The notes beneath the pieces were generated by a model that was not told the origin of the DNA, did not search any database, and worked only from the letters and a program-made list of their open reading frames with translations. 64,000 nucleotides of DNA from Gammaproteobacteria bacterium (GTDB lineage: Bacteria > Pseudomonadota > Gammaproteobacteria > Pseudomonadales > Azotimanducaceae), in assembly GCA_009840545.1 (NCBI GenBank), contig VXNM01000010.1, positions 1 through 64,000 on the forward strand. Direction: 5' to 3'. Shown here one piece after another: positions 53,407 through 62,856 of the stretch. How positions within the stretch are numbered: position 1 is the stretch's first letter; every line of letters starts with the position of its first letter. The translations under genes and the position numbers were made by a program.

Positions 53407-54621
53407 CTATTCACACAACGATGCGGCTTTCGTTGAAATCGACACCGTGCGTCTGCCTACTCGGATTGGATTACGGTCGTGTCCATTCGTCAGATACGAG
53501 AACGACAACCCTGTCTCAGGGTCAGCCCATGCAATTTGTCCGCCAGCTCCGCCGTGTCCAAATGAAGTCTCTGAATTGGTATGCCCAAAACCTCGGAAGT
53601 TTCGTTGCGAATCGCCTGCGATACACAAACCCAAAGCCCTGTTGACCTTTACACCGGACAAAGGATCTCGATAGTCTTCGCTGACAACCTTCAATCCGTA
53701 ATCAAGCGTTTGTTTGTTCAAGATGCAAGACCGATCGTCCTTAACGCCCGAGAGAAGATCTTGATAGAACAAAGCAAGCGCAGTTGCGGTTGCCATTCCG
53801 CCTCCTCCAGGTATGCCTACAGCCCGGATTTCGGGTCTGTTCATACTCAGAATTGCATCTTCCGTAACTTCAGTTACTGGGGGCTCCGGTATACCAAGCC
53901 TCTTGAAGTCCTCGTTCGTGAAAGCATCTCCAACATGAACCAATGTAGATATGCGTTCGTTCTCTGCATTCGGGAGACCAACGTAGAGATCATCGACGTC
54001 TAAAGGTTCAATAACACGTTCGCGAATAAATGAACGGAAGTCTTGCCCCGATTTGCGTTCAACAATCTCAGCAATCACCCACATCGACGAACTCGGGTGG
54101 TACTCGAACTTCTCTCCCGTCGGCCAGTTCAATCTCCACTGTGCAAATCGCCCGACTCGTAGATCTCGATCATCCCAATCGCTCGGTCTAAAGGGAGCCA
54201 TTGGAAATCCCGCAGTGTGCAAGAAGAGATGAATGACTCTTACGTCTTGTTTCCCGTTGGTGTCGAATTCGCGAATGATGTCTCCAACCCGTTCATTCAC
54301 ATCCAATTTGCCTTCCTGAATGAGCGTCCAAGCGGCCACTGACATAATCGCCTTGGTACACGAAAATATTGGATAGAGAGTTTGTTCCGTCGCTCTTCCG
54401 AACGTTTCGGACCACAGGACTTTTCCATCTTTCGCAACCGCAAACTGAACTGAAGGCAATAGTTCATCCTCGACATCTTTTCGCACTCTCATTCTGAGAA
54501 TTTCCAGCCGGTCGATACTCAATCCTGCGCTTTTCAATTCTGACGCTTGATCGGAGACCATGGACTCGATAGTTAGACCACTGCCCCTACTCTTTCTAAC
54601 CTCTCGTTTTACTTCGGTCAT
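53407..54621 (-). CDS. Serine hydrolase of the beta-lactamase/class C fold
   Basis: A 404-residue protein. The nucleophile box IFSCTKAIMSVAAW gives Ser87-x-x-Lys90; FEYHPSSSMWVIAEIV holds the Tyr box and SFGHGGAGGQIAWADP the HGG-type third box. No signal peptide is seen, so it is probably cytoplasmic and an esterase or transesterase rather than a resistance enzyme. Its ATG overlaps the stop of the Gfo/Idh/MocA gene by four bases (ATGA), so the two are translationally coupled and may act on one small molecule. Confidence 0.85.
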   Translation of the reverse strand: MTEVKREVRKSRGSGLTIESMVSDQASELKSAGLSIDRLEILRMRVRKDVEDELLPSVQFAVAKDGKVLWSETFGRATEQTLYPIFSCTKAIMSVAAWTLIQEGKLDVNERVGDIIREFDTNGKQDVRVIHLFLHTAGFPMAPFRPSDWDDRDLRVGRFAQWRLNWPTGEKFEYHPSSSMWVIAEIVERKSGQDFRSFIRERVIEPLDVDDLYVGLPNAENERISTLVHVGDAFTNEDFKRLGIPEPPVTEVTEDAILSMNRPEIRAVGIPGGGGMATATALALFYQDLLSGVKDDRSCILNKQTLDYGLKVVSEDYRDPLSGVKVNRALGLCIAGDSQRNFRGFGHTNSETSFGHGGAGGQIAWADPETGLSFSYLTNGHDRNPIRVGRRTVSISTKAASLCE

Positions 54622-55682
54622 TGGATTTCAACCTCCCTTCCAGTCTCGGCAGACTCATAGATGGCATCGAGCATTTTTTGCACCATTAATCCGTGCTCAG
54701 CTGGTGCCAGCGTCTCAGCTTCATATAGAACGTGATCGACGAAATTTCGCATCTTCAGTCTGAATTCATCTCCCGCTCGTTCCGTGGGCAACCATTGTGG
54801 TTCTGTATTCACCATATGGTCGTGCGCGTCGCTAAAGATCCGTGGGGGAGACCAAGATGCCCCTCCGTGGGTCCCCATGAGGTTGAAGTTCCAGTTGTCT
54901 CTCTCAATGTGCGCGGCAAAACTGGCCTCAATACTCAGAGTCGCGCCATTGTCGAATCGAATCATTCCCACGGCTAGATCTTCCACGTTATAGGTCTTGT
55001 AATCCCAGTTTGGCCACTGAGAAACGACCGTGGATGGCTTGTCTCCTAAGTACGTGTATGTCTGTCCAGAGGCCGATACGGGTCTGGGAGAGCCCATTAC
55101 GAAATGTGTCGTCTCCAGCACATGCACACCGATGTCAATTAGGGGGCCGCCGCCTTGGAGTTCCTTTCGACCGAACACCCCCCAATTTGGAATTCCGCGC
55201 CGTCGAAGAGCTTGGACACGTCCGTACAACACTTTGCCCAGTTCACCGTTTTGCACGGCGTTTCGGAGAAATCTTGTGCGTGGCTCGAATCGGTGTTGGA
55301 AACCGATGACGAGTTTGCGGTTGGCCGACTTGGCCGCATCGACCATATGCGCACCTTCTGTGGCATTCATTGCAAGGGGTTTCTCAACCAAAACGTGAGC
55401 ACCCGCTTTGAGAGCAGCTATGGTGCAAGGAGCGTGCATTCCGTTTGGAGTACACACACTGACGGCATCGGGCTGAACATTCTCCAACATCTTCTCGAAA
55501 TCCAAGTACGATTCCGGAATGTTGAACTCTCGACAAAGTTTCTTGGCACTTTCTTCAACTACGTCGGCTACTGCTACGATTTCGACGTCGTCCATTCGGC
55601 CTAAGTAACGCATGTGAGTGCGTGCAATTCCTCCGCCGCCTATAAACGCTATTCGCAATTTGCCGTTGTCTACTTGATTCAT
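54618..55682 (-). CDS. Gfo/Idh/MocA-family oxidoreductase
   Basis: A 354-residue NAD(P)-dependent sugar- or inositol-type oxidoreductase: RIAFIGGGGIARTHMRYL (GxGxxA cofactor loop), AVSVCTPNGMHAPCTIAALKAG, HVLVEKPLAMN with the EKP Lys, and GGGPLIDIGVHVLETTHFVMG, where the DIGVH His is the usual catalytic residue. The substrate cannot be read from sequence. First gene of a coupled pair with the beta-lactamase-fold hydrolase, then the radical SAM gene. Confidence 0.9.
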   Translation of the reverse strand: MNQVDNGKLRIAFIGGGGIARTHMRYLGRMDDVEIVAVADVVEESAKKLCREFNIPESYLDFEKMLENVQPDAVSVCTPNGMHAPCTIAALKAGAHVLVEKPLAMNATEGAHMVDAAKSANRKLVIGFQHRFEPRTRFLRNAVQNGELGKVLYGRVQALRRRGIPNWGVFGRKELQGGGPLIDIGVHVLETTHFVMGSPRPVSASGQTYTYLGDKPSTVVSQWPNWDYKTYNVEDLAVGMIRFDNGATLSIEASFAAHIERDNWNFNLMGTHGGASWSPPRIFSDAHDHMVNTEPQWLPTERAGDEFRLKMRNFVDHVLYEAETLAPAEHGLMVQKMLDAIYESAETGREVEIQ

Positions 55683-55921
55683 TCTTGTGTCCCAAGAATC
55701 GTTAAGTCCTATGTGTCGATCTCAAATGATAGGCCTATGAGAAGAAGAGCTAAATCACTGCGCACAATTTACAGTGCCCTAACTCCCCCAATTCTTAAGC
55801 ATAATACTACCTATATTTTTGTACATATGTAAACATCTCGGACCATCTGCATTGATGGTTCAAGGCGATTGAACCTCGGAATTGCTCGTTTGAATGGAGG
55901 CTTAAAGAAACAGATGGGGAA

Positions 55922-56776
55922 TTAGCCTTTTCCGTACGACTCCTCGAGTTCTTCTACAGAAAACGCAAGAGGCGGACAGACGGGGTCCCCAGCCAACGCT
56001 CCGCTAACTCGTAGACTTGGATCGAATTTTTGACCCGGAACTACGTCGGAGTTCCACACTTCGCAGGCCCCTTGGAGACAGGTTAGCGAAGCGTAGCCGT
56101 GTCTGGTCAAAGCGAGATCGGTATTCAATTCTGGAGTGTAGTCATTTCTTACGTTTTCCACGTGGACGTTTCTTGACGTCACACGTCTTACAACTCCTTT
56201 GACAGTCCCAAATCTCGCTAGGCGAGCCCACTTCAATCCCTTGAGCTGATCCATTGGCAGGCCGGGGACATTGATGTTGGTAACCGAACGGTCGGGACCT
56301 GCAAGTACGGACGGAATTAACTTGACTGCCATTTCAGCCGCAGACTCCCAGAACCAGCGAACCGCTCCTCCTAGACTTACAGCCAGCCCTTTCATTCCAA
56401 AGTTCTGAGCTGCGAGTGCAGCACCTACAGTCCCAGAGTGAACGACGGACCTACCTACGTTCAATCCAGCGTTTATTCCGGAGACAACTACTTCGGGTCG
56501 ACTACAAAAGGCTTCGTTGGAAGCGAGGAGCGAACACAACGCAGGTGGACCAGCTACTGCATACACGCCGCCATCGAACGATTCGATCTTTTTCTCTCTG
56601 AAACGGATCGGATTCGTTGCCGAGTATGAACCCAGGGACGTCCCAGTGCCTGATGCATCGTAATCTGGAGCGATTACAGTAACTTGATGCCCCTCACACT
56701 CTAGAAAACGGGCAAGTACATGAATGCCTGCAGAGTCAACCCCATCATCGTTGGTTACAACAATTCGACAGGTCAT
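55922..56776 (-). CDS. surE: 5'/3'-nucleotidase SurE-family protein
   Basis: A metal-dependent phosphatase of 284 residues. IVVTNDDGVDSAGIHVL contains the metal-binding Asp pair; APDYDASGTGTSL corresponds to the Ser of the site; VVSGINAGLNVGRSVVHSGTVGAA holds the conserved Asn and the family signature. I choose the ATG at 56776 (MTCRIVV) with AAGGA a few bases upstream; an upstream in-frame ATG (56815) adds 13 residues. Usually surE is near pcm, nlpD and rpoS; that neighbourhood is missing, so this may be a second, specialised copy. Confidence 0.85.
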   Translation of the reverse strand: MTCRIVVTNDDGVDSAGIHVLARFLECEGHQVTVIAPDYDASGTGTSLGSYSATNPIRFREKKIESFDGGVYAVAGPPALCSLLASNEAFCSRPEVVVSGINAGLNVGRSVVHSGTVGAALAAQNFGMKGLAVSLGGAVRWFWESAAEMAVKLIPSVLAGPDRSVTNINVPGLPMDQLKGLKWARLARFGTVKGVVRRVTSRNVHVENVRNDYTPELNTDLALTRHGYASLTCLQGACEVWNSDVVPGQKFDPSLRVSGALAGDPVCPPLAFSVEELEESYGKG

Positions 56777-57052
56777 ACTTCCTTCAATCCTCAGCTTCCT
56801 TCTCTCCCTCTCCACTCCGGTTCGGCTTTCCGTTTAGAAGCGTGAGCTACGCCAACTGATTCAGCCATAAACCGGTCGGAAGGAAGAAATGAACACATCG
56901 TTTCAGCCAAACAGTGATTTTAAGCTTGCCAACCTCATGTAACGTGCGGTTCGATTCTTGAGGTAGAACGTGCATCCATGAATGTTCACGTTCAGGCTAG
57001 TCGAGAGCATCGCTACCGAATTGTGTATCTTGTATGGGTTTAGCCTTTGCTT

Positions 57053-57703
57053 ATGTCCTTCGTCCTGAATCAATCACTATCTCAAACGGGTTGTTCGAAG
57101 CTCCGCGTCGACTTCGACAGAGACGGGTTTGTGGTCATCAAGAATTTTCTAAGTCCTGATGAAGTTGGAGAGCTGGTCACACAAACCGAGGCTTGTTTGG
57201 ACACCATTGGCTACAAAGTCTCCATCGAATCCTCATCAGAAAAGTCTTTTGGAGGAACCAAGAAAAACCTGCAACACGTCTCGCGATGGTTCGATCAGGA
57301 ACTTCGATCAGGCAAACCGTATCAGTTTGTCAAAAATCTCTTGGGCACCGAATTGAAACCAGCCACCGCCGCCTATTTCGAAAGAATTCCTGGAGAACAA
57401 GCAGGCATCGAACCGCACTTCGATTCAATTGGTCACCGAAATTGGGGCGCAACTATCTGGATTGCGTTGGACTCCGCACGGATCAGTAATGGGTGCCTCT
57501 ACTACGCCGCAGGAAGTCATCGGGTGGAATACCCAAACGAAGTCGGCATTGAGGACTTCGACAAGTCAGGCGACCACGCGACTGCTATCGAAATTGATCC
57601 CGGTGATGCGGCTATTCATTCCAGTCGTACAGTGCATTGGTCCAATCCCAATCAATCGCTAAACCGGAGAAGAGCAATTTCGTTTTTCTACTGGAGCGTA
57701 TGA
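57053..57703 (+). CDS. Phytanoyl-CoA dioxygenase (PhyH) family protein, short form
   Basis: About 216 residues. DRDGFVVIKNFLSPDEVGEL is the common N-terminal pattern; the iron site is GIEPHFDSIGHRN (His122, Asp124) with SSRTVHWSNPNQSLNRRRAI (His195 and a likely 2-oxoglutarate Arg). CLYYAAGSHRVEYPN is the core strand. Distinct from the longer PhyH protein at 51.2-52.1 kb, with little similarity beyond the fold. The ATG at 57053 is used; a TTG two codons earlier is possible. Substrate unknown. Confidence 0.85.
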   Translation: MSFVLNQSLSQTGCSKLRVDFDRDGFVVIKNFLSPDEVGELVTQTEACLDTIGYKVSIESSSEKSFGGTKKNLQHVSRWFDQELRSGKPYQFVKNLLGTELKPATAAYFERIPGEQAGIEPHFDSIGHRNWGATIWIALDSARISNGCLYYAAGSHRVEYPNEVGIEDFDKSGDHATAIEIDPGDAAIHSSRTVHWSNPNQSLNRRRAISFFYWSV

Positions 57704-57827
57704 CCCCCATAGCTGCATCAAGAATTGAAATGCGAGTCCTTGATCCACTAGGAGTTGCAACCGTAAACGGCGTATCATGTCCATTACTCAAGTGTTCGCA
57801 AGTTGGGATTAAAGTAGGAATCTCTCC

Positions 57828-59213
57828 ATGAAGACACATCCTTCCTTCAAAATTGCTTCGACCTTCGTCTGTCTACTAACAATTCTCGCCTTCTCGAGCT
57901 CCAAGGTCAGTGCCCAAGAGGTGCGTGTCGTTGACATTAACGGAGCAATCGGTCCAGCCACAGCGGACTACTTCATTAGGGCATTGCAAGAAGCTGCCAA
58001 AGACGATGTAGAACTTGTGGTCATGAAGCTCGACACTCCAGGAGGGCTAGTGAGTTCCTTGCGGGACATGGTCAAAGAGATCTTGGCCTCTCCTGTGCCG
58101 GTTGCCGTCTACGTTGCACCGAACGGGGCTCGTGCAGCAAGTGCGGGAACATACTTGATGTATGCAAGCCACATCGCAGCGATGTCTCCTGTAACCAATA
58201 TCGGATCTAGCACTCCAGTATCAATTGGAGGCGAAGGTGGGGGATTTCCTGCTCCAGGCGGTTTTGACGATCCTAGGAACTCCGATGAGCAAGGTGAGGA
58301 ATCCGAAGAATCGCCTCCGAGTGATCCATCAGCGATGGACAAGAAAGTCGTCAATGATGCAGTCGCGTACATTCGAAGCCTCGCCGAACTTAGAGGACGC
58401 AACGCCGATTGGGCTGAATTGACAGTACGAGAGGCCGCCAACCTGACTGCTTCAAAAGCATTGGAAATGAACGTCATCGAATACATTGCGAACGACCTGC
58501 AGGAATTGCTTGAAGCGATAAACGGCACGACTATATCGAATGTTGATGGTGCTGATGTAACGCTTGAAACGGCTAACGCAACCGTTGTAGAAGTGGAAAC
58601 GGATTGGCGCTATGAGTTCCTAAAGGTAATCACGGATCCCAATATTGCCTACTTGCTGCTGATAATTGGAATCAACGCCTTGTTGTTCGAGTTCTACAGT
58701 CCTGGACTCGGTGCTGGCGGCATAGTGGGCGTGATTTGCTTGTTGTTGGCAGCATATGCGTTGCAGATGTTGCCAGTGAGTTTTGCCGGACTTGCATTGC
58801 TTGTTGTAGGATTTGGTTTGCTAGTTGCCGAGGTCTTTACACCAACCTACGGTGTGTTGGGGTTGGGTGGCGTCGTCGCATTCCTCGCTGGATCTCTGTT
58901 GCTGTTTGATACTGATGTAGAAGGATTCCGCGTGTCGATAGAAATTATTGTTGCGTTTGGGCTTGGCACCGTAGCACTGGTTTTCTTTGTCGGACGCAAG
59001 GCATATCAGCATTGGAAACGCGGACCAGTCTCTGGAGTTGATGCTGTCATTGGTGAAACAGCCACGGTTGTGGAAGAGTTCGAAAAGAGCGGTAGAGTTC
59101 GGGTTGCCGGAGAGATTTGGTCCGCAGTGTCGGATAAACCACTGGAAAAAGACGATACAGTCGTCGTTAAGTCTATGGATGGACTCACACTAACAGTTGA
59201 AAAGGTAGCTTGA
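57828..59213 (+). CDS. NfeD-family membrane-bound serine protease (ClpP-class)
   Basis: A 461-residue protein: signal peptide to about residue 29, then a ClpP-like protease domain (residues 30-240) with KLDTPGGLVSSLRD, the nucleophile Ser105 in ARAASAGTYLMY, and a Lys in the MDKKVVNDAVAYIR helix (Lys172/173) that can complete the Ser-Lys dyad. Four to five membrane spans follow (about 272-392), then an OB-fold NfeD end (GETATVVEEFEKSGRVRVAGEIW). An acidic, Gly/Pro/Ser-rich insert (residues 136-170) sits between Ser and Lys. AGGA lies eight bases before the ATG. Followed after four bases by its usual partner, a slipin. Confidence 0.92.
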   Translation: MKTHPSFKIASTFVCLLTILAFSSSKVSAQEVRVVDINGAIGPATADYFIRALQEAAKDDVELVVMKLDTPGGLVSSLRDMVKEILASPVPVAVYVAPNGARAASAGTYLMYASHIAAMSPVTNIGSSTPVSIGGEGGGFPAPGGFDDPRNSDEQGEESEESPPSDPSAMDKKVVNDAVAYIRSLAELRGRNADWAELTVREAANLTASKALEMNVIEYIANDLQELLEAINGTTISNVDGADVTLETANATVVEVETDWRYEFLKVITDPNIAYLLLIIGINALLFEFYSPGLGAGGIVGVICLLLAAYALQMLPVSFAGLALLVVGFGLLVAEVFTPTYGVLGLGGVVAFLAGSLLLFDTDVEGFRVSIEIIVAFGLGTVALVFFVGRKAYQHWKRGPVSGVDAVIGETATVVEEFEKSGRVRVAGEIWSAVSDKPLEKDDTVVVKSMDGLTLTVEKVA

Positions 59214-59217
59214 GACC

Positions 59218-60009
59218 ATGATCATATTTTTTGCAGCAATCGCGTTTCTACTCGTAATCTTTCTGATTTCCTCATTGCGGATCATGCGCGAGTACGAACG
59301 TGCCGTGGTCCTATTTCTTGGACGATTTCAAAACGTCAAGGGACCTGGACTCATCATCGTGATCCCGATCATTCAGCAAATGATCAAAGTCGACCTTCGA
59401 ACCGTAACGATGGATGTACCCACACAGGACTTGATCACGCGAGACAACGTTTCAGTACAGGTGAATGCCGTCTTGTACTTTCGAGTGCTTAAACCCAAGG
59501 AAGCCATCATTAATGTTGAGGACTACATGCTCGCCACCGAGCAGCTGGCTCAAACTACTCTACGATCGGTCTTGGGTCAGCATGAACTCGACCAGTTGCT
59601 TGCAGAGCGAGAGCGGCTGAACGAGAATATTCAAGCCATTCTGGACCAACAGACCGATCAGTGGGGAATCAAAGTCGCTAATGTCGAAATTAAGCACGTC
59701 GACATCGATGCAACCATGGTTCGTGCGATTGCGAAACAGGCAGAAGCAGAACGTGAAAGACGAGCAAAAATCATTCACGCTGACGGGGAATTCGAGGCTT
59801 CTACTCGACTTGTTGATGCTGCTGAGAAACTCTCGGCGCAGTCCGGCTCGATGCAGTTACGCTATTTGCAGACTCTGACTGAAATCGCAGGTGAGAAGTC
59901 TTCGACCATCGTCTTTCCACTGCCAGTGAACCTGATGGAGTCTTTGCATCGACTAACCCAAACAGATCCGACAGATCAGGAGGACGAAGGCTCTACGTCA
60001 GCCGCCTGA
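59218..60009 (+). CDS. Slipin/stomatin (SPFH-domain) membrane protein
   Basis: A 263-residue protein with one N-terminal hydrophobic segment (IIFFAAIAFLLVIFLISSL), then the SPFH domain (REYERAVVLFLGRFQNVKGPGL; VDLRTVTMDVPTQDLITRDNVSV) and an Ala/Glu-rich coiled coil (QAEAERERRAKIIHADGEFEAS). It forms membrane scaffolds, and in archaea and bacteria stomatin is the substrate and partner of NfeD proteases. It begins four bases after the nfeD stop, so the two form an operon. Convergent with the lactonase gene. Confidence 0.94.
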   Translation: MIIFFAAIAFLLVIFLISSLRIMREYERAVVLFLGRFQNVKGPGLIIVIPIIQQMIKVDLRTVTMDVPTQDLITRDNVSVQVNAVLYFRVLKPKEAIINVEDYMLATEQLAQTTLRSVLGQHELDQLLAERERLNENIQAILDQQTDQWGIKVANVEIKHVDIDATMVRAIAKQAEAERERRAKIIHADGEFEASTRLVDAAEKLSAQSGSMQLRYLQTLTEIAGEKSSTIVFPLPVNLMESLHRLTQTDPTDQEDEGSTSAA

Positions 60010-60023
60010 GTCATTGAGAGCAG

Positions 60024-60887
60024 CTAGCCCGTTTCTTTTAAAGCAGTTCGGGCAAGAGGAATCTTTAGACCTGCTGAATTGGTCCGATAACGGTATACAG
60101 CTCCTCGGTTATCTCCTTCTACGCCGTTTGAACCCGTAACTATGTAGAGGGTCTTCAAGTCTTCAGCGCCGAAGCAAACACTCGTGCACATCGGTAACGG
60201 AATCTTGATGAAATTCAAGGGTTCACCCAACGAAGAACATACGCTGACGCCGGACCCGCCTGCCAAGGCGATCCAAACCGATCCATCCTCTGCTACAGCC
60301 AATCCATCGGGCGCACCCACTTCAAACTCGGCAAAGAGTTCTTTGGATCCCAAGTCTCCGTTGTCATCTACGGAGTACTTCATGACCTTGTTTCTTCTTG
60401 AATCGGAGTGATAAAGGGTCTTTCCGTCCGGCGAGAATCCAAGACCATTGGTCAATAAGACATCCTCAGCAACAACTCTGGCCGATCCATCGACGTCTAT
60501 GACATATAAGTCTCCTGCTTTTGGCTTTCTTCCATCTTCAAAAACAGGACTAGACCCTAAGGACCCCGCGTAAACCCTACCGCTTTTGTCGGTGGTAATG
60601 TCGTTGTAACCAACGTTGTCGTTATCTGGATCTCTGTCCAACAGAACGACAGAGTCCTCTTCGCCAAACCGCTTGAAGGAAATATTGCGACCACTCACGA
60701 CAACGCCCCCGTCGCTGTGCAAAACCATGCCTCCAATGCCTCGCCTATGAGGAAATACAACGTGCACCCTTTCCTGTGAGTCAAGGTGGTATACACCACC
60801 ATTAATCACATCGCTAAACATCAGACCGAATTCTCCGTGCCACACAGGAGCTTCGATCAAACCATAGCCATCTGCAATTGCCTTCAC
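60024..60887 (-). CDS. SMP-30/gluconolactonase-family protein
   Basis: A 287-residue six-bladed propeller. The metal ligands of the family are visible: Glu in YGLIEAPVWHGEFG, Asn in VGYNDITTDKSGRVYAG, Asn in LLTNGLGFSPDGKTLYHSDS, and Asp in GAPDGLAVAEDGSVWIA. It probably hydrolyses a sugar or other lactone with Ca or Zn. No transport or sugar-oxidation gene adjoins it, though a Gfo/Idh/MocA oxidoreductase that could make a lactone lies 5 kb away; that link is speculative. Confidence 0.88.
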   Translation of the reverse strand: MKAIADGYGLIEAPVWHGEFGLMFSDVINGGVYHLDSQERVHVVFPHRRGIGGMVLHSDGGVVVSGRNISFKRFGEEDSVVLLDRDPDNDNVGYNDITTDKSGRVYAGSLGSSPVFEDGRKPKAGDLYVIDVDGSARVVAEDVLLTNGLGFSPDGKTLYHSDSRRNKVMKYSVDDNGDLGSKELFAEFEVGAPDGLAVAEDGSVWIALAGGSGVSVCSSLGEPLNFIKIPLPMCTSVCFGAEDLKTLYIVTGSNGVEGDNRGAVYRYRTNSAGLKIPLARTALKETG

Positions 60888-61048
60888 TCTTAGTACCCGT
60901 AATTTAGCTGCCTAAATGCCAACAGTGAGTTCACATACGAAAATTGAGCTGAAATGCACCACCCATGTACTTTGGGTTGAATCTGTTCAGCAAAACAATG
61001 AGTCGGAGCGATCCATCTCACGCCAGATGGCTAGACTCTTCGGTGGGA

Positions 61049-62656
61049 CTATTGTCGGACGAATTCTTCGTCGACACGCATATCGAGCGCTGCGCCAAAC
61101 AGGGCGTTGGCGTACTCGCTCTTTGGAGCCTCGAACACCTCCTGTGCCGGACCTTGTTCGACAATTTCTCCATCTCTCATGACAATCAACCAGTTTGCGA
61201 GAGCGCGAACTACCTTGAGATCGTGACTCACAAACAAATAGGCGAGATTGTGCTTTTGCTGCAATTCCCGCAGGAGATCCACGATCTGCGCCTGTACCGA
61301 CATATCTAGAGCTGATGTAGGTTCGTCCAAGACTACGAATCTAGGCTGCAAGACCATTGCCCGTGCTATCGAAATTCTCTGCCGTTGCCCGCCCGAGAAT
61401 TCGTGTGGATAGCGAACCATAGTTGCCGGATCGAGACCAACCTCTCCCATAATTTCAGCAACTCTATTCTGTCGATCGGCACGCGTGAGTTCCGGATGGT
61501 GTACACCTAGTCCTTCTTCGATAATGTGCTGCACGGTCATGCGAGGCGATAAGCTTCCATACGGATCTTGAAACACAACCTGCATATCCTTGCGCAAACG
61601 TGTGAGTGCCTTGCCTTTCACGTCGAGAATGCTCTGACCGTCGAATTCCAATTCGCCTTCGCTCGCTAGCAATCTCAACATTGCCAAACCGAGTGTTGTC
61701 TTTCCGGATCCTGACTCTCCTACAACTCCGACAGTCTGACCTGCGCGAACTACGACCTCCACGTTGTCGACTGCAGTCATGTATTGGTTTCCGCCCAACC
61801 ATCCCTTTCCTATTGGGTACTTCACGGTGAAGTGCTTGGCTTCGGCAGTAATACTTGCTTGGTTATTGGTCTTCGCGGGATCTCCGGATGGCTCTGCCGC
61901 CAACAAGTGTCTTGTGTATTCGTGCTCGGGAGCTCCAAAAATTTGCTCGTTGGATCCGTGCTCGACAATGAGGCCTTCGGTCATCACACAGACCCTGTTT
62001 GCAACCGAACGGACGATTCCCAGGTCGTGCGTAATCAAGAGCATCGCCATGTTCATTTCCGTTTGCAGTTGCTTCAGCAACGCAAGTATCTGTGCCTGTA
62101 TCGTCACATCCAAGGCGGTGGTAGGCTCGTCCGCAATTAGTAGCTTCGGCTCGTTGGCGAGTGCCATGGCAATCATCACTCGCTGGCGTTGGCCTCCGGA
62201 GAGTTCGTGCGGATATGCACCCAATCGATTTTCCGCATCCTGCAATCCAACTAGCTTCAAGAGTTCAAGTGTTCGATCCAAAGCCTCTTTTCTGGACAGT
62301 CCTTTGTGCACACGGAGGGCTTCTCCGATTTGCTTCGAAATCTTGTGCAACGGATTAAGCGAGGTCATGGGTTCCTGAAAGATCATGCTGACCTTTCCAC
62401 CTCGAATATTGAGAAGAGTCTCCTGAGACGCGTTGATGACCTCTTCACCGTCAACAGTTACGCTTCCCGTCGGATGGCTGGCGAGAGGATAGGGAAGTAA
62501 CTGAAGTACAGAGAGTGCGGTGACCGATTTTCCTGAACCGGATTCACCTACAAGTGCCACCGTTTCGCCTTGGTCTATATTGAACGAAACGCCTCGCACG
62601 GCTTCTTCTTGACCGAAATTTACACTAAGGTCGTTTACCTCCAAGATACTTGGCAC
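61049..62656 (-). CDS. Double ATP-binding ABC protein, YejF/Dpp-type
   Basis: A 535-residue protein with two complete ATPase halves. Half one: GESGSGKSVTALSVL, LSGGQRQRVMIAMAL, LLIADEPTTALD. Half two: VVGESGSGKTTLGLAML, FSGGQRQRISIARAM, FVVLDEPTSALD. The fused arrangement and the RMTVQHIIEEGLGVHHP stretch match YejF, the ATPase of peptide importers. Permease and binding-protein genes (YejABE) are not next to it, so they must be elsewhere. Divergent from fur with a 200-base control region; Fur or iron control is possible but no Fur box is evident. Confidence 0.9.
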   Translation of the reverse strand: MPSILEVNDLSVNFGQEEAVRGVSFNIDQGETVALVGESGSGKSVTALSVLQLLPYPLASHPTGSVTVDGEEVINASQETLLNIRGGKVSMIFQEPMTSLNPLHKISKQIGEALRVHKGLSRKEALDRTLELLKLVGLQDAENRLGAYPHELSGGQRQRVMIAMALANEPKLLIADEPTTALDVTIQAQILALLKQLQTEMNMAMLLITHDLGIVRSVANRVCVMTEGLIVEHGSNEQIFGAPEHEYTRHLLAAEPSGDPAKTNNQASITAEAKHFTVKYPIGKGWLGGNQYMTAVDNVEVVVRAGQTVGVVGESGSGKTTLGLAMLRLLASEGELEFDGQSILDVKGKALTRLRKDMQVVFQDPYGSLSPRMTVQHIIEEGLGVHHPELTRADRQNRVAEIMGEVGLDPATMVRYPHEFSGGQRQRISIARAMVLQPRFVVLDEPTSALDMSVQAQIVDLLRELQQKHNLAYLFVSHDLKVVRALANWLIVMRDGEIVEQGPAQEVFEAPKSEYANALFGAALDMRVDEEFVRQ

Positions 62657-62856
62657 ATCTTCTCCTTAACAACCCGACACTCGATTCCAGTGCCTCTCGA
62701 CCCGATGTCTATGCTAGCGGATACTAGTTCAGGATCAACCGTTCTTGCGCTCAAATTGAAGTAAACTCCAATTTACTCCCAAAAGAGACGCCGTGACGCG
62801 GAAATTCCAATTAAACTATTCATATCGGACTTCGATACTAGCACGAGCCAAGTCAC

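Noticed and set aside
60009-60060. Shared terminator between the convergent slipin and lactonase genes
   Set aside because: Only a weak five-bp GCCCG/CGGGC pairing with a long loop is visible, and it lies partly within the lactonase coding end.
61764-62378. A long open frame on the plus strand opposite the YejF-like gene
   Set aside because: It is the antisense of two conserved ATPase domains; the sequence is Ser/Cys-rich shadow text with no family pattern.
62657-62856. Fur box between fur and the ABC gene
   Set aside because: No stretch close to the GATAATGATAATCATTATC consensus could be recognised by eye.
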